In this document: positions 13,992 through 20,038 of the stretch, piece by piece
Layout of the letters: every line of letters starts with the position of its first letter
Numbering within the stretch: position 1 is the first letter of the stretch
From: Candidatus Kaiserbacteria bacterium
GTDB taxonomy: Bacteria; Patescibacteriota; Minisyncoccia; Phycocordibacterales; UBA12088
Direction of reading: 5' to 3'
DNA: 21,635 bases
Assembly: GCA_003561715.1 (NCBI GenBank)
Contig: PWVU01000051.1
Coordinates: forward strand, 1-21,635
Position numbers and translations under genes: made by a program
Notes under the pieces: model-generated
What the model was told of the DNA's origin: nothing
What the model saw: the letters and a program-made list of their open reading frames with translations, nothing else
Databases searched by the model: none

Positions 13992-14000
13992 AGTATAGCA
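13992..14000 (-). promoter_or_regulatory. Minus-strand extended -10 upstream of the structured element
   Basis: The minus strand reads TGCTATACT, the same extended -10 as before the PBP gene. The -35 region (14015-14020, TGTCAC) is weak. Transcription would start near 13985 and run through the hairpin, the long inverted repeat and into ruvB. Confidence 0.5.
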
Positions 14001-14068
14001 CGGCAACACAGGGTGTGACATTGCGTGCTCAGGCGACGCGTGCCCCAATACAGCGCTTTCGCACGTCT

Positions 14069-15733
14069 CTACTCGATATTGCTTCCCAAGACACGCTCGA
14101 CCTCCGAAAGTGATGTCTCACCGTTGAGCGCCTTGATGACTGCATGCTGTTTCATGGTCAAAAATCCTTGCTTGTGGGCTTCGTCGCTGATTTCTCGAGA
14201 GCTACCACCCATACGAATGACCTCTTCGATCGCTTCGGTCACCTGCACCGCTTCAAACACGCCCTTACGCCCTTTGTACGCGCGATGTGCTTCAGGGTCG
14301 GGTTCCCACACCATGCTCGTATTCTCGGGAATAAGCGCTTTATTTACAACGCTCGCCAATACCTCGTCGACAAATGCTTTGTGTGCGCCCGCAAGTACAA
14401 CCTCTTGCCGCGCTTCGGGCACCAATATACGGACCAAACGCTGTGCCATCACCACATTGAGTGCTGAGCCGATCACGTTGCGGTCGACGCCGATATCGAT
14501 CAGGCGTGGAAATGCACCGGCGGCGTTGTTGGTGTGGAGGGTCGAGAACACCAAGTGACCGGTAAGCGCCGCGTGCACCGCCGTTGCCGCCACTTCATGG
14601 TCGCGGATCTCGCCGACCATAATGACATCCGGGTCTTGGCGCAGGGTTGAGCGAAGCCCCGAGGCGAAGGTGTAGCGCTCGCCCTCGACCTGTGTCTGCA
14701 CAATGCCGGGCAAATGGTACTCGACCGGATCTTCAATGGTGATGATCTTAATACCCGGCTGGTGGATCTTTTGCAAAAATGCGTAGAGCGTGGTCGTTTT
14801 ACCGCTTCCGGTGGGGCCGGTATTGAGGATCATGCCATTTGGCTTTTTCAGCTCCTCGGCGAGCATAGCAAGCATGGTGGGCTCCATCCCGAGATCTTCC
14901 ATCGTGCCTGCAATAGAGCTGGGATCAAGAATACGCATCACGATCGACTCGCCGTACGCGCCTGGCAGAACGCTGGTACGTATCTCAATATCTTTGGTGT
15001 CGATACCGACCGAAAAACGTCCGTCCTGCGGCGCGTCTTTGATATTGATCTTCAATCCCGAGAGCAACTTGATGCGCGAATTGAGCATGCGGTAAATGTC
15101 GTGGGTAAGCGATATGATCTCGGTAAGTACGCCGTCGAGACGATAGCGCAGGGTGACCGATCCCTCCTCCGGCTCAAGGTGAATGTCCGACGCGTGGGTC
15201 GCAAGCCCACCCGCCACGATCGTCTCCAGTATGCGCGACGTGAGGGTGAGTTTTTTGGAGGCGATGATCGCTTCGATCTCGTGGTGTGCGTCGGCAACGG
15301 TCGACATACTCGCCATCAGGCGTGCGATATCTTCGCCCGAAATGTCGATCATGCCCGCTTTGGTCTCGACCGCAAACGTCACCTCTTTGTAGAGCGCCCA
15401 GCCGCGCTCAAGCGAGTGGCGCGACGCCATAAAGAGCTTGGGTTCGTAGCCGCGCGCTTGGAGTGATTCTAGTATCTCGACGACCTTCTCGTTGTTGGGG
15501 GTGCGCACCGCGATCGAAAGGTGCTTGTTCGCCATGCCGAATATTACCAACTCCGCGGTGCGCGCTTCGGTTTCGGATATAAGGCGCAGGGCATCCGTGC
15601 TGATCGACTCTTGGGTGAGGTCGACATAGCGCAGATTGTATTTCTCGGAGAGCACCCGCGCCAACTCCTCCTCCTCGCGCGCGCGGATCTCATCGAGTTT
15701 TTTCTGCTGAAGATCGTCGTCAAAGATTGGCAT
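14069..15733 (-). CDS. pilB: Type IV pilus assembly/type II secretion ATPase (PilB/GspE)
   Basis: Hexameric cytoplasmic ATPase that powers pilus extension, 554 residues. An N-terminal domain (about 1-130) precedes the ATPase core. Walker A is GPTGSGKT at 306-313, the Asp box DPVEYH at 335-340, Walker B region DPDVIMVGEIRD at 367-378 and the His box STLHTNNA at 397-404, all intact. PilB/GspE proteins normally carry a CxxC...CxxC zinc knuckle after AQRLVR; here that segment (430-490) has no cysteine, and the whole protein has none. YKGRKGVFE at 486-494 marks its end. No other pilus gene is in the window. The ATG at 15733 has TGCTACAAT ten bases upstream, suggesting a near-leaderless mRNA. PilB or GspE cannot be separated from sequence alone; CPR usually use it for type IV pili. 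Confidence 0.93.
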   Translation of the reverse strand: MPIFDDDLQQKKLDEIRAREEEELARVLSEKYNLRYVDLTQESISTDALRLISETEARTAELVIFGMANKHLSIAVRTPNNEKVVEILESLQARGYEPKLFMASRHSLERGWALYKEVTFAVETKAGMIDISGEDIARLMASMSTVADAHHEIEAIIASKKLTLTSRILETIVAGGLATHASDIHLEPEEGSVTLRYRLDGVLTEIISLTHDIYRMLNSRIKLLSGLKINIKDAPQDGRFSVGIDTKDIEIRTSVLPGAYGESIVMRILDPSSIAGTMEDLGMEPTMLAMLAEELKKPNGMILNTGPTGSGKTTTLYAFLQKIHQPGIKIITIEDPVEYHLPGIVQTQVEGERYTFASGLRSTLRQDPDVIMVGEIRDHEVAATAVHAALTGHLVFSTLHTNNAAGAFPRLIDIGVDRNVIGSALNVVMAQRLVRILVPEARQEVVLAGAHKAFVDEVLASVVNKALIPENTSMVWEPDPEAHRAYKGRKGVFEAVQVTEAIEEVIRMGGSSREISDEAHKQGFLTMKQHAVIKALNGETSLSEVERVLGSNIE

Positions 15734-15743
15734 ATATGGAGGT

Positions 15744-15752
15744 ATTGTAGCA
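15744..15752 (-). promoter_or_regulatory. Extended -10 just before pilB
   Basis: The minus strand reads TGCTACAAT, ending ten bases before the pilB ATG. The same nine bases occur before tsaE (16762-16770). No Shine-Dalgarno is present in the remaining leader. Confidence 0.55.
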
Positions 15753-15792
15753 GGGAATCGGGACGCAACGAAAGGGGATTGTGGGGATAGTA

Positions 15793-15851
15793 TTGACTAA
15801 GTGGGGTGTTGTGTTGTATAATTGCACCCAGGTAGCCGGCATCCTGCCGGC
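15793..15851 (+). promoter_or_regulatory. Promoter and 5' hairpin of the lipoprotein genes
   Basis: TTGACT (15793-15798) and consensus TATAAT (15817-15822), 18 bases apart, form the best sigma-70-type promoter in the window. The predicted start near 15829 is followed by a perfect 7-bp hairpin GCCGGCA-TCC-TGCCGGC (15835-15851), which could stabilise the mRNA 5' end. A strong AGAAGGGAG (15870-15878) then precedes the ATG at 15885. Confidence 0.75.
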
Positions 15852-15884
15852 ATGTCGAAACCCCAACCTAGAAGGGAGATGGGG

Positions 15885-16274
15885 ATGAAGAACTTGGCAA
15901 AAGTGCTGGCCATTGTCATGGCGACGAGTCAGATTGTCGCCTGCGCCGCGCTCATCGATCGCGAGCGCGTCGAAGTGCAGAGGGAGGAACAGCAAAAAGA
16001 GACGATTCGTCGCGCGGGGCGATTTCTGAGACAAGCCTCTGACCCGGACGTCCTGTGCGACCCCAAGCAACACAGTGAGGCGCAAATCGGAGACCTCGAA
16101 TTCGGCGCAGATGTCTCCGAGAGGAGATTCACTTTCGACGGGAGCTCCAAACTGAAATGTGTGGGTAGGACAGTCCCGCTCGGGCCCCCGCAGAGCGAGC
16201 TTAATCCCTCCCGTCCGACCCCTACCACACCAACCGCCCCCGCTGATGACGAAGTGATTTGGCTGGGGGTCTGA
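15885..16274 (+). CDS. Small predicted lipoprotein, unknown function
   Basis: A 129-residue exported protein. The N-terminus MKNLAKVLAIVMATSQIVAC is a lipoprotein signal with lipobox IVAC and lipidated Cys20. The mature part begins with a charged helix (IDRERVEVQREEQQKETIRR), carries Cys58 and Cys92 that may form a disulphide, and ends in a Pro/Thr-rich tail (RPTPTTPTAPADDEVIWLGV). I recognise no domain. The start is chosen over the ATG at 15879 because AGAAGGGAG is spaced six bases from 15885. It has its own strong promoter, and a second lipoprotein gene follows 17 bases after its stop with its own Shine-Dalgarno. The clear expression signals are unlike most neighbours, so the pair may be highly expressed or acquired. 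Confidence 0.75.
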   Translation: MKNLAKVLAIVMATSQIVACAALIDRERVEVQREEQQKETIRRAGRFLRQASDPDVLCDPKQHSEAQIGDLEFGADVSERRFTFDGSSKLKCVGRTVPLGPPQSELNPSRPTPTTPTAPADDEVIWLGV

Positions 16275-16291
16275 AGAAGGAGAACGGCGAC

Positions 16292-16999
16292 ATGCGCCAT
16301 TGTGCAGGACTTCTTTTTCTGCTCCTGCTCGTGGCGTGTTCGCCGGCTAGCAGGATTGCAGATCGGTGTGATTCAGCCTCAGTACTGACCGTCACACCGA
16401 GCGCAAGCGGAGTTGAGCATCCAGACGGCTCGGAGCAACTCAACCTCAACGCAGATGTGCACTGTCAAGGTCCTGACCAAGACATGCGCGCCCGCGTCAG
16501 GTACACGGAGAAGCTCCCAACTGCTGGAACCGGCCCCGCAACCGCCGAGTACCAGGAGACGTTTCAAGAAAAGAGGTGTGTGGAGACACCTCTTAATCTC
16601 GGGCTTGTCCAGTTAAGTAGCAAGCTCTGTTCAGTTTCATCGGGCTCAGTCACAACCTGGCCCCAACCGGGAACATACCCGGGTCCGAAGTACTTTCCGC
16701 GGCGGCGAAGCCGCCGCCCAGACTTCCGACCCTGCTCTCGCGAGCGGGGCGGTCTTTTTTTTGCTACAATGCTCGCATATGGAGGTCGAGACCCACAACC
16801 CGGAAGAGACCCAAGCGGTGGCGGCCGAGCTGGTCGCGCGGCTTGCCGCGCGACAGGGTATTATGGGCACCGCGACCGTCGTTACCCTTTCTGGAGAATT
16901 GGGTGCCGGCAAAACGACCTTTATGCAAGGCGTTGCGCGCGCCCTCGGAGTCGATGCGCATATCACCAGCCCCACCTTTGTTATACAAAAGACCTATGA
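16292..16999 (+). CDS. Second small lipoprotein, open frame runs through its terminator
   Basis: The ATG at 16292 has AAGGAG at 16277-16282, nine bases upstream. MRHCAGLLFLLLLVACSPAS is a lipoprotein signal with lipobox LVAC and lipidated Cys16. Further cysteines at 26, 58, 96 and 113 suggest two disulphides. About 135 residues look like a real protein, ending near TWPQPGTYPGPKYF. From there the frame has no stop: it reads through a GC palindrome (16699-16717), a terminator (16728-16762) and 221 bases of tsaE in another frame, to TGA at 16997-16999. The last 100 residues are therefore probably not biologically meaningful, and the original stop has likely been lost or shifted. The function is unknown; it forms a pair with the preceding lipoprotein. 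Confidence 0.55.
   Translation: MRHCAGLLFLLLLVACSPASRIADRCDSASVLTVTPSASGVEHPDGSEQLNLNADVHCQGPDQDMRARVRYTEKLPTAGTGPATAEYQETFQEKRCVETPLNLGLVQLSSKLCSVSSGSVTTWPQPGTYPGPKYFPRRRSRRPDFRPCSRERGGLFFATMLAYGGRDPQPGRDPSGGGRAGRAACRATGYYGHRDRRYPFWRIGCRQNDLYARRCARPRSRCAYHQPHLCYTKDL
16699..16717. repeat. GC palindrome 1 (GGCGGC family)
   Basis: A perfect 8-bp stem, GCGGCGGC-GAA-GCCGCCGC, with no T-tract. It lies where the second lipoprotein frame would be expected to end. It shares GGCGGC...GCCGCC arms with the palindromes at 17324-17358, 17542-17564 and 20397-20420. Confidence 0.7.
16728..16762 (+). terminator. Intrinsic terminator after the lipoprotein genes
   Basis: An imperfect hairpin (GACC...GCTC, TCGC loop, GAGC...GGTC) is followed by eight T (16755-16762). 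The last T is also the first base of the TGCTACAAT extended -10 of tsaE, so terminator and promoter directly abut. Confidence 0.75.
16762..16770 (+). promoter_or_regulatory. Extended -10 of tsaE
   Basis: TGCTACAAT ends eight bases before the tsaE ATG at 16779, which puts the transcription start at or beside the start codon. It is identical to the sequence before pilB. No Shine-Dalgarno is present. Confidence 0.55.
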
Positions 17000-17312
17000 C
17001 CTTGCACGTGTGCCTGACCCGTCGCTGGATCAGCACGAAGCGACGCATACGGATGCGCACGAAGACAATGCGGGGGACGATCGCGCGGGGCTCGCCTTCG
17101 ACCGGATGATCCATATCGATGCGTATCGGCTCGAGTCGACCTTGGAGCTTGCGAGTTTGGGTTGGTATGAACAGCTTACCAATCCCAAGAACATCATTTT
17201 TATGGAGTGGCCCGAAATGGTGGCAAGCGCGGTGCCCGATCGCGCGATCGAAGTGCGCTTTGAGGTGCATGATGAGACGGGGCGCACTATTACCATCACT
17301 GATTTTTCCTAA
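16779..17312 (+). CDS. tsaE: tRNA threonylcarbamoyladenosine biosynthesis ATPase TsaE
   Basis: P-loop ATPase that drives TsaB-TsaD in making t6A37 on tRNAs reading ANN codons. It is 177 residues against about 150 in most bacteria. Walker A is GELGAGKT at 39-46, followed by SPTFVIQKTY at 64-73, HIDAYRL at 112-118 and FMEWPE at 141-146, the family signatures. Extra length comes from an acidic and His-rich insert (about 74-110) between KTY and HIDAYRL, absent from standard TsaE. The frame is open back to a TTG at 16761, but that lies inside the terminator and promoter, so the ATG at 16779 is chosen. tsaB and tsaD are not in the window. It is followed by a strong palindrome and polA. Confidence 0.93.
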   Translation: MEVETHNPEETQAVAAELVARLAARQGIMGTATVVTLSGELGAGKTTFMQGVARALGVDAHITSPTFVIQKTYDLARVPDPSLDQHEATHTDAHEDNAGDDRAGLAFDRMIHIDAYRLESTLELASLGWYEQLTNPKNIIFMEWPEMVASAVPDRAIEVRFEVHDETGRTITITDFS

Positions 17313-17323
17313 GCGACAAAAAA

Positions 17324-17358
17324 CCGTTAGGCGGCAAGTCCGACTTGCCGCCTAACGG
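17324..17358. repeat. GC palindrome 2, long hairpin between tsaE and polA
   Basis: A perfect 16-bp stem, CCGTTAGGCGGCAAGT with loop CCG. A run of six A precedes it (17318-17323), so it has the form of an intrinsic terminator only when read on the minus strand, yet both flanking genes are on the plus strand. Its inner GGCGGCAAG...CTTGCCGCC is almost the same as the palindrome inside polA at 17542-17564. Confidence 0.8.
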
Positions 17359-17402
17359 CCCCTAAGAGTCTCGGCGAGTATTGAAGCTTTAACATACGTT
17401 GT

Positions 17403-19928
17403 ATGTCTGCAAAGAATACACACACTACCAAGCAGGCACCAAAGACAGAGCGAGTCGCGCAAAAACGTCCCACAAAGAAACGTGATACGACCGGGGACAG
17501 TGGAGAAAGTAGGCGTACCAAAAGCGGCACGAGCAAAAAGGGCGGCAAGGCGAAGCCTTGCCGCATCATTCTCCTTGACGCTCACGCCATTCTCCACCGC
17601 GCCTTTCATGCGCTTCCCGATTTTACGTCAAACAATGGCGAGCCGACCGGCGCGCTCTATGGGTTGGTCGCCATGCTGTTGAAGATCGTTGATGAGCTCA
17701 AGCCCGATCATATCCTTGCATGCTTTGATCTGCCCGAGGCGACCTTTCGGCACACTGCGTATGACGGCTACAAAGCGGGGCGCGCCAAGACCGACGATAC
17801 ACTTGCCGCACAGATCGACCGCGCGCGCGATGTCTTTGCGGCATTCGGCATACCCATCTTCGAAAAGCCGGGCTTTGAGGCGGACGATCTCTTGGGCACA
17901 CTCGCGTCCCACTTCAAACAAGACCCCAACAACTCCATCATTATCGCCTCGGGCGATATGGACACCCTGCAATTGGTCGACGATGCGCGCGTCCGCGTCT
18001 ATACGCTCAAGCGCGGACTCAACGACACGATTCTCTACGATGAGCAGGCGGTCAAAGAGCGCTTCGGCTTTGGTCCGTACCTCTTACCCGACTATAAAGG
18101 ACTGCGCGGCGATCCCTCGGACAATATCATCGGCATTGCGGGTATCGGGGAGAAGACGGCGACCGAGCTCATCACGCGCTTCGGTTCGATCGAGTCGATC
18201 TACAAAACGCTCAAGAAAAAAGACGGCGAAGACGTGTTCAAAGAGGCGGGCATCAAACCGCGCATCGTTGGTTTGCTACGCGATGGCGAAGAAGAGGCGC
18301 TGTTCTCCAAAGAGCTTGCGACGATACGGTGTGATGTCGAGGTGCCTATTGAGTTGCCTAAGCAAAGTTGGCGCGAGGCGCTCGATACCGAGCGCGTGCT
18401 TGTACTGTTCAACGAGCTCGGCTTTCGCACGCTTGCGGCACGCTTCAAGGCGCAATATGGGGGCGAGCACGATTCCACAGAAGAAGAGGCGGAATCGGTG
18501 GATGATCCGCGCGAGGATGAGACTGCGATCAACCCGACCGAACTCACAGAGACCGCAATCGCGCTCTGGCTCTTGCAGTCGGACACGACCAATCCCGCAC
18601 TCGACGATATCCTCGCCTATGCCGGCGTACGCACATTTGCCGAAGCGCGGCGCAAGATCATGCACGACCTCGGAAAAGAAGAATTGTCGGAGGTATTCGA
18701 GACGATCGAGCGCCCGCTTATTCCGATCGTTGCGCGCATGTCCGAGCGCGGGGCACTGCTCGATCGCGACTATCTGAAAACGCTTTCGAAAGACTACCAC
18801 ACAGAACTCTCGGCGCTTGAAGCAAAGATCTACACGCACGCGGGGCACGAGTTCAATATCAATTCACCGCGTCAGCTCGGGGGTGTGTTGTTCGACGAAT
18901 TGGGGCTTGCAAGCAAGGGGCAAAAAAAGACCGCGACCGGTCAGCGCTCAACCCGCGAGAGCGAGCTGGAGAAATTGCGCGATGAGCACCCGATCATTGC
19001 GGATATCTTCGAGTATCGCGAATTGCAAAAACTTCTCTCGACCTATATCGACGTGATGCCGGGCATGGTCGGGGACGACGGTCGCCTGCACGCGCAGTTT
19101 CTTCAAGCGGGTACTACAACGGGGCGCATGGCAAGCCAACATCCCAATTTGCAGAACATTCCGATCAAGACCGAGCGCGGGCGACTCATTCGCCATGCGT
19201 TCGTGGCGCCCAAAGGATCGCAATTAGTCGCATTCGACTACTCGCAGATCGAGTTGCGCATCGCAGCGTTTCTCTCACACGATGAGAAACTGATTGAACT
19301 TTTCAAGCAGGATACCGATATCCATCGCGCGGTTGCTTCCGCAATGTTCGCTGTGCCACCCGAGACGGTCGAGTATGAAATGCGCAGGCGTGCCAAGGTA
19401 GTGAACTTCGGCATCCTCTACGGCATGGGAGTCAATGCCCTACGGGCGAATCTCAGTGTCTCGCGTGCCGAGGCGCAAGAGTATCTCAATCACTACTTTC
19501 AAAATTTCGCAGGCGTTGCGCGCTATTTGGAATCGACCAAACACTACGCCCTGCATCATGGCTACACCAAGACGCTTTTCGGGCGCAAACGCTCCTTTGA
19601 GGGTATTCGTTCACGCTTGCCGCAGGTGCGCGCACAAGCCGAGCGGATGGCAATCAATGCGCCTATCCAAGGGACGCAAGCGGATATCGCCAAGCTCGCA
19701 ATGATCGCAGTCGATCGATGGATAGAGTCTTCCGGCTATCGCGATCGCGTGCACCTCATACTACAAATTCACGATGAGCTTATATTTGAGGTCGAGGATG
19801 CTCTGGTCGATACAGTGCGCCCTGCGATCACCGAGCTGATGCAGTCGGTGGTACCCAAAGAAGCCACGTTGGGTGTGCCTATAGTGGTCGATTCAAAGGT
19901 GGGGAAGAATTGGGGCGTGTTAGAGTAA
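17403..19928 (+). CDS. polA: DNA polymerase I, 3'-5' exonuclease core missing
   Basis: Repair and Okazaki-fragment polymerase, 841 residues. A basic, disordered N-terminal extension (1-53) precedes the usual start-like RIILLDAHAILHRAFHALPD. The 5'-3' exonuclease domain covers about 54-345 (FEADDLLGTLA, SGDMDTLQL, GLRGDPSDNIIGIAGIGEKT). Only about 100 residues separate it from the polymerase part, and no DxE exonuclease motif is seen, so proofreading is probably absent. Polymerase motif A is DYSQIELR at 612-619, motif B RRRAKVVNFGILYG at 661-674 with Phe669, motif C QIHDELIFE at 788-796. The ATG at 17403 is seven bases after a TAACAT; a start nearer residue 54 is possible but no ATG is there. 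A GC palindrome lies at the extension/core junction. Confidence 0.95.
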   Translation: MSAKNTHTTKQAPKTERVAQKRPTKKRDTTGDSGESRRTKSGTSKKGGKAKPCRIILLDAHAILHRAFHALPDFTSNNGEPTGALYGLVAMLLKIVDELKPDHILACFDLPEATFRHTAYDGYKAGRAKTDDTLAAQIDRARDVFAAFGIPIFEKPGFEADDLLGTLASHFKQDPNNSIIIASGDMDTLQLVDDARVRVYTLKRGLNDTILYDEQAVKERFGFGPYLLPDYKGLRGDPSDNIIGIAGIGEKTATELITRFGSIESIYKTLKKKDGEDVFKEAGIKPRIVGLLRDGEEEALFSKELATIRCDVEVPIELPKQSWREALDTERVLVLFNELGFRTLAARFKAQYGGEHDSTEEEAESVDDPREDETAINPTELTETAIALWLLQSDTTNPALDDILAYAGVRTFAEARRKIMHDLGKEELSEVFETIERPLIPIVARMSERGALLDRDYLKTLSKDYHTELSALEAKIYTHAGHEFNINSPRQLGGVLFDELGLASKGQKKTATGQRSTRESELEKLRDEHPIIADIFEYRELQKLLSTYIDVMPGMVGDDGRLHAQFLQAGTTTGRMASQHPNLQNIPIKTERGRLIRHAFVAPKGSQLVAFDYSQIELRIAAFLSHDEKLIELFKQDTDIHRAVASAMFAVPPETVEYEMRRRAKVVNFGILYGMGVNALRANLSVSRAEAQEYLNHYFQNFAGVARYLESTKHYALHHGYTKTLFGRKRSFEGIRSRLPQVRAQAERMAINAPIQGTQADIAKLAMIAVDRWIESSGYRDRVHLILQIHDELIFEVEDALVDTVRPAITELMQSVVPKEATLGVPIVVDSKVGKNWGVLE
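17542..17564. repeat. GC palindrome 3, inside the polA coding sequence
   Basis: A perfect 10-bp stem, GCGGCAAGGC-GAA-GCCTTGCCGC, encodes GGKAKPCR at about residues 47-54, exactly between the basic extension and the conserved exonuclease core. The core sequence resembles palindrome 2, which lies 200 bases upstream in non-coding DNA. Confidence 0.75.
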
Positions 19929-19949
19929 TGTAAAGTCAAATAGTAAAGT

Positions 19950-20012
19950 TCAAAGCTCAAAAAGACAATGTAAAAGTGGAAGTGTTATTTGATGAAAGTT
20001 TTTGAGTTTTGA
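19950..20012. repeat. AT-rich inverted repeat upstream of holA
   Basis: TCAAAGCTCAAAAA (19950-19963) and TTTTTGAGTTTTGA (19999-20012) pair at 13 of 14 positions across 35 bases. It fills most of the polA-holA gap. The second arm ends 26 bases before the holA ATG, so it could be a weak polA terminator or a holA leader structure. Confidence 0.5.
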
Positions 20013-20038
20013 TATTTTCTCTCTTTTTTCATCTTCCC

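Larger units (their letters stand above)
13625..14068. other. 444-base gene-free interval between pilB and ruvB
   Basis: Both flanking genes are on the minus strand. Frames within are short, occur on both strands over the same repeat, and resemble no protein I know. The interval holds promoters facing inward from both ends (13618-13646 plus strand; 13992-14000 minus strand), a long inverted repeat, and a separate hairpin at 13941-13970. There is no tRNA, 5S, tmRNA, SRP or RNase P RNA signature that I can recognise. Confidence 0.7.

Noticed and set aside
17689..18777. 362-residue plus-strand frame within polA
   Set aside because: It is a shifted frame of GC-rich polA, full of Arg/Ser, as expected for an out-of-frame shadow; all PolA motifs lie in the other frame.
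17077..19750. Frequent GATCGC/CGATCG words in the GC-rich block, reminiscent of HIP1 repeats
   Set aside because: The exact HIP1 octamer GCGATCGC is seen only rarely by eye, and the words fit common Asp/Ile/Arg codon combinations in this GC-rich coding DNA.
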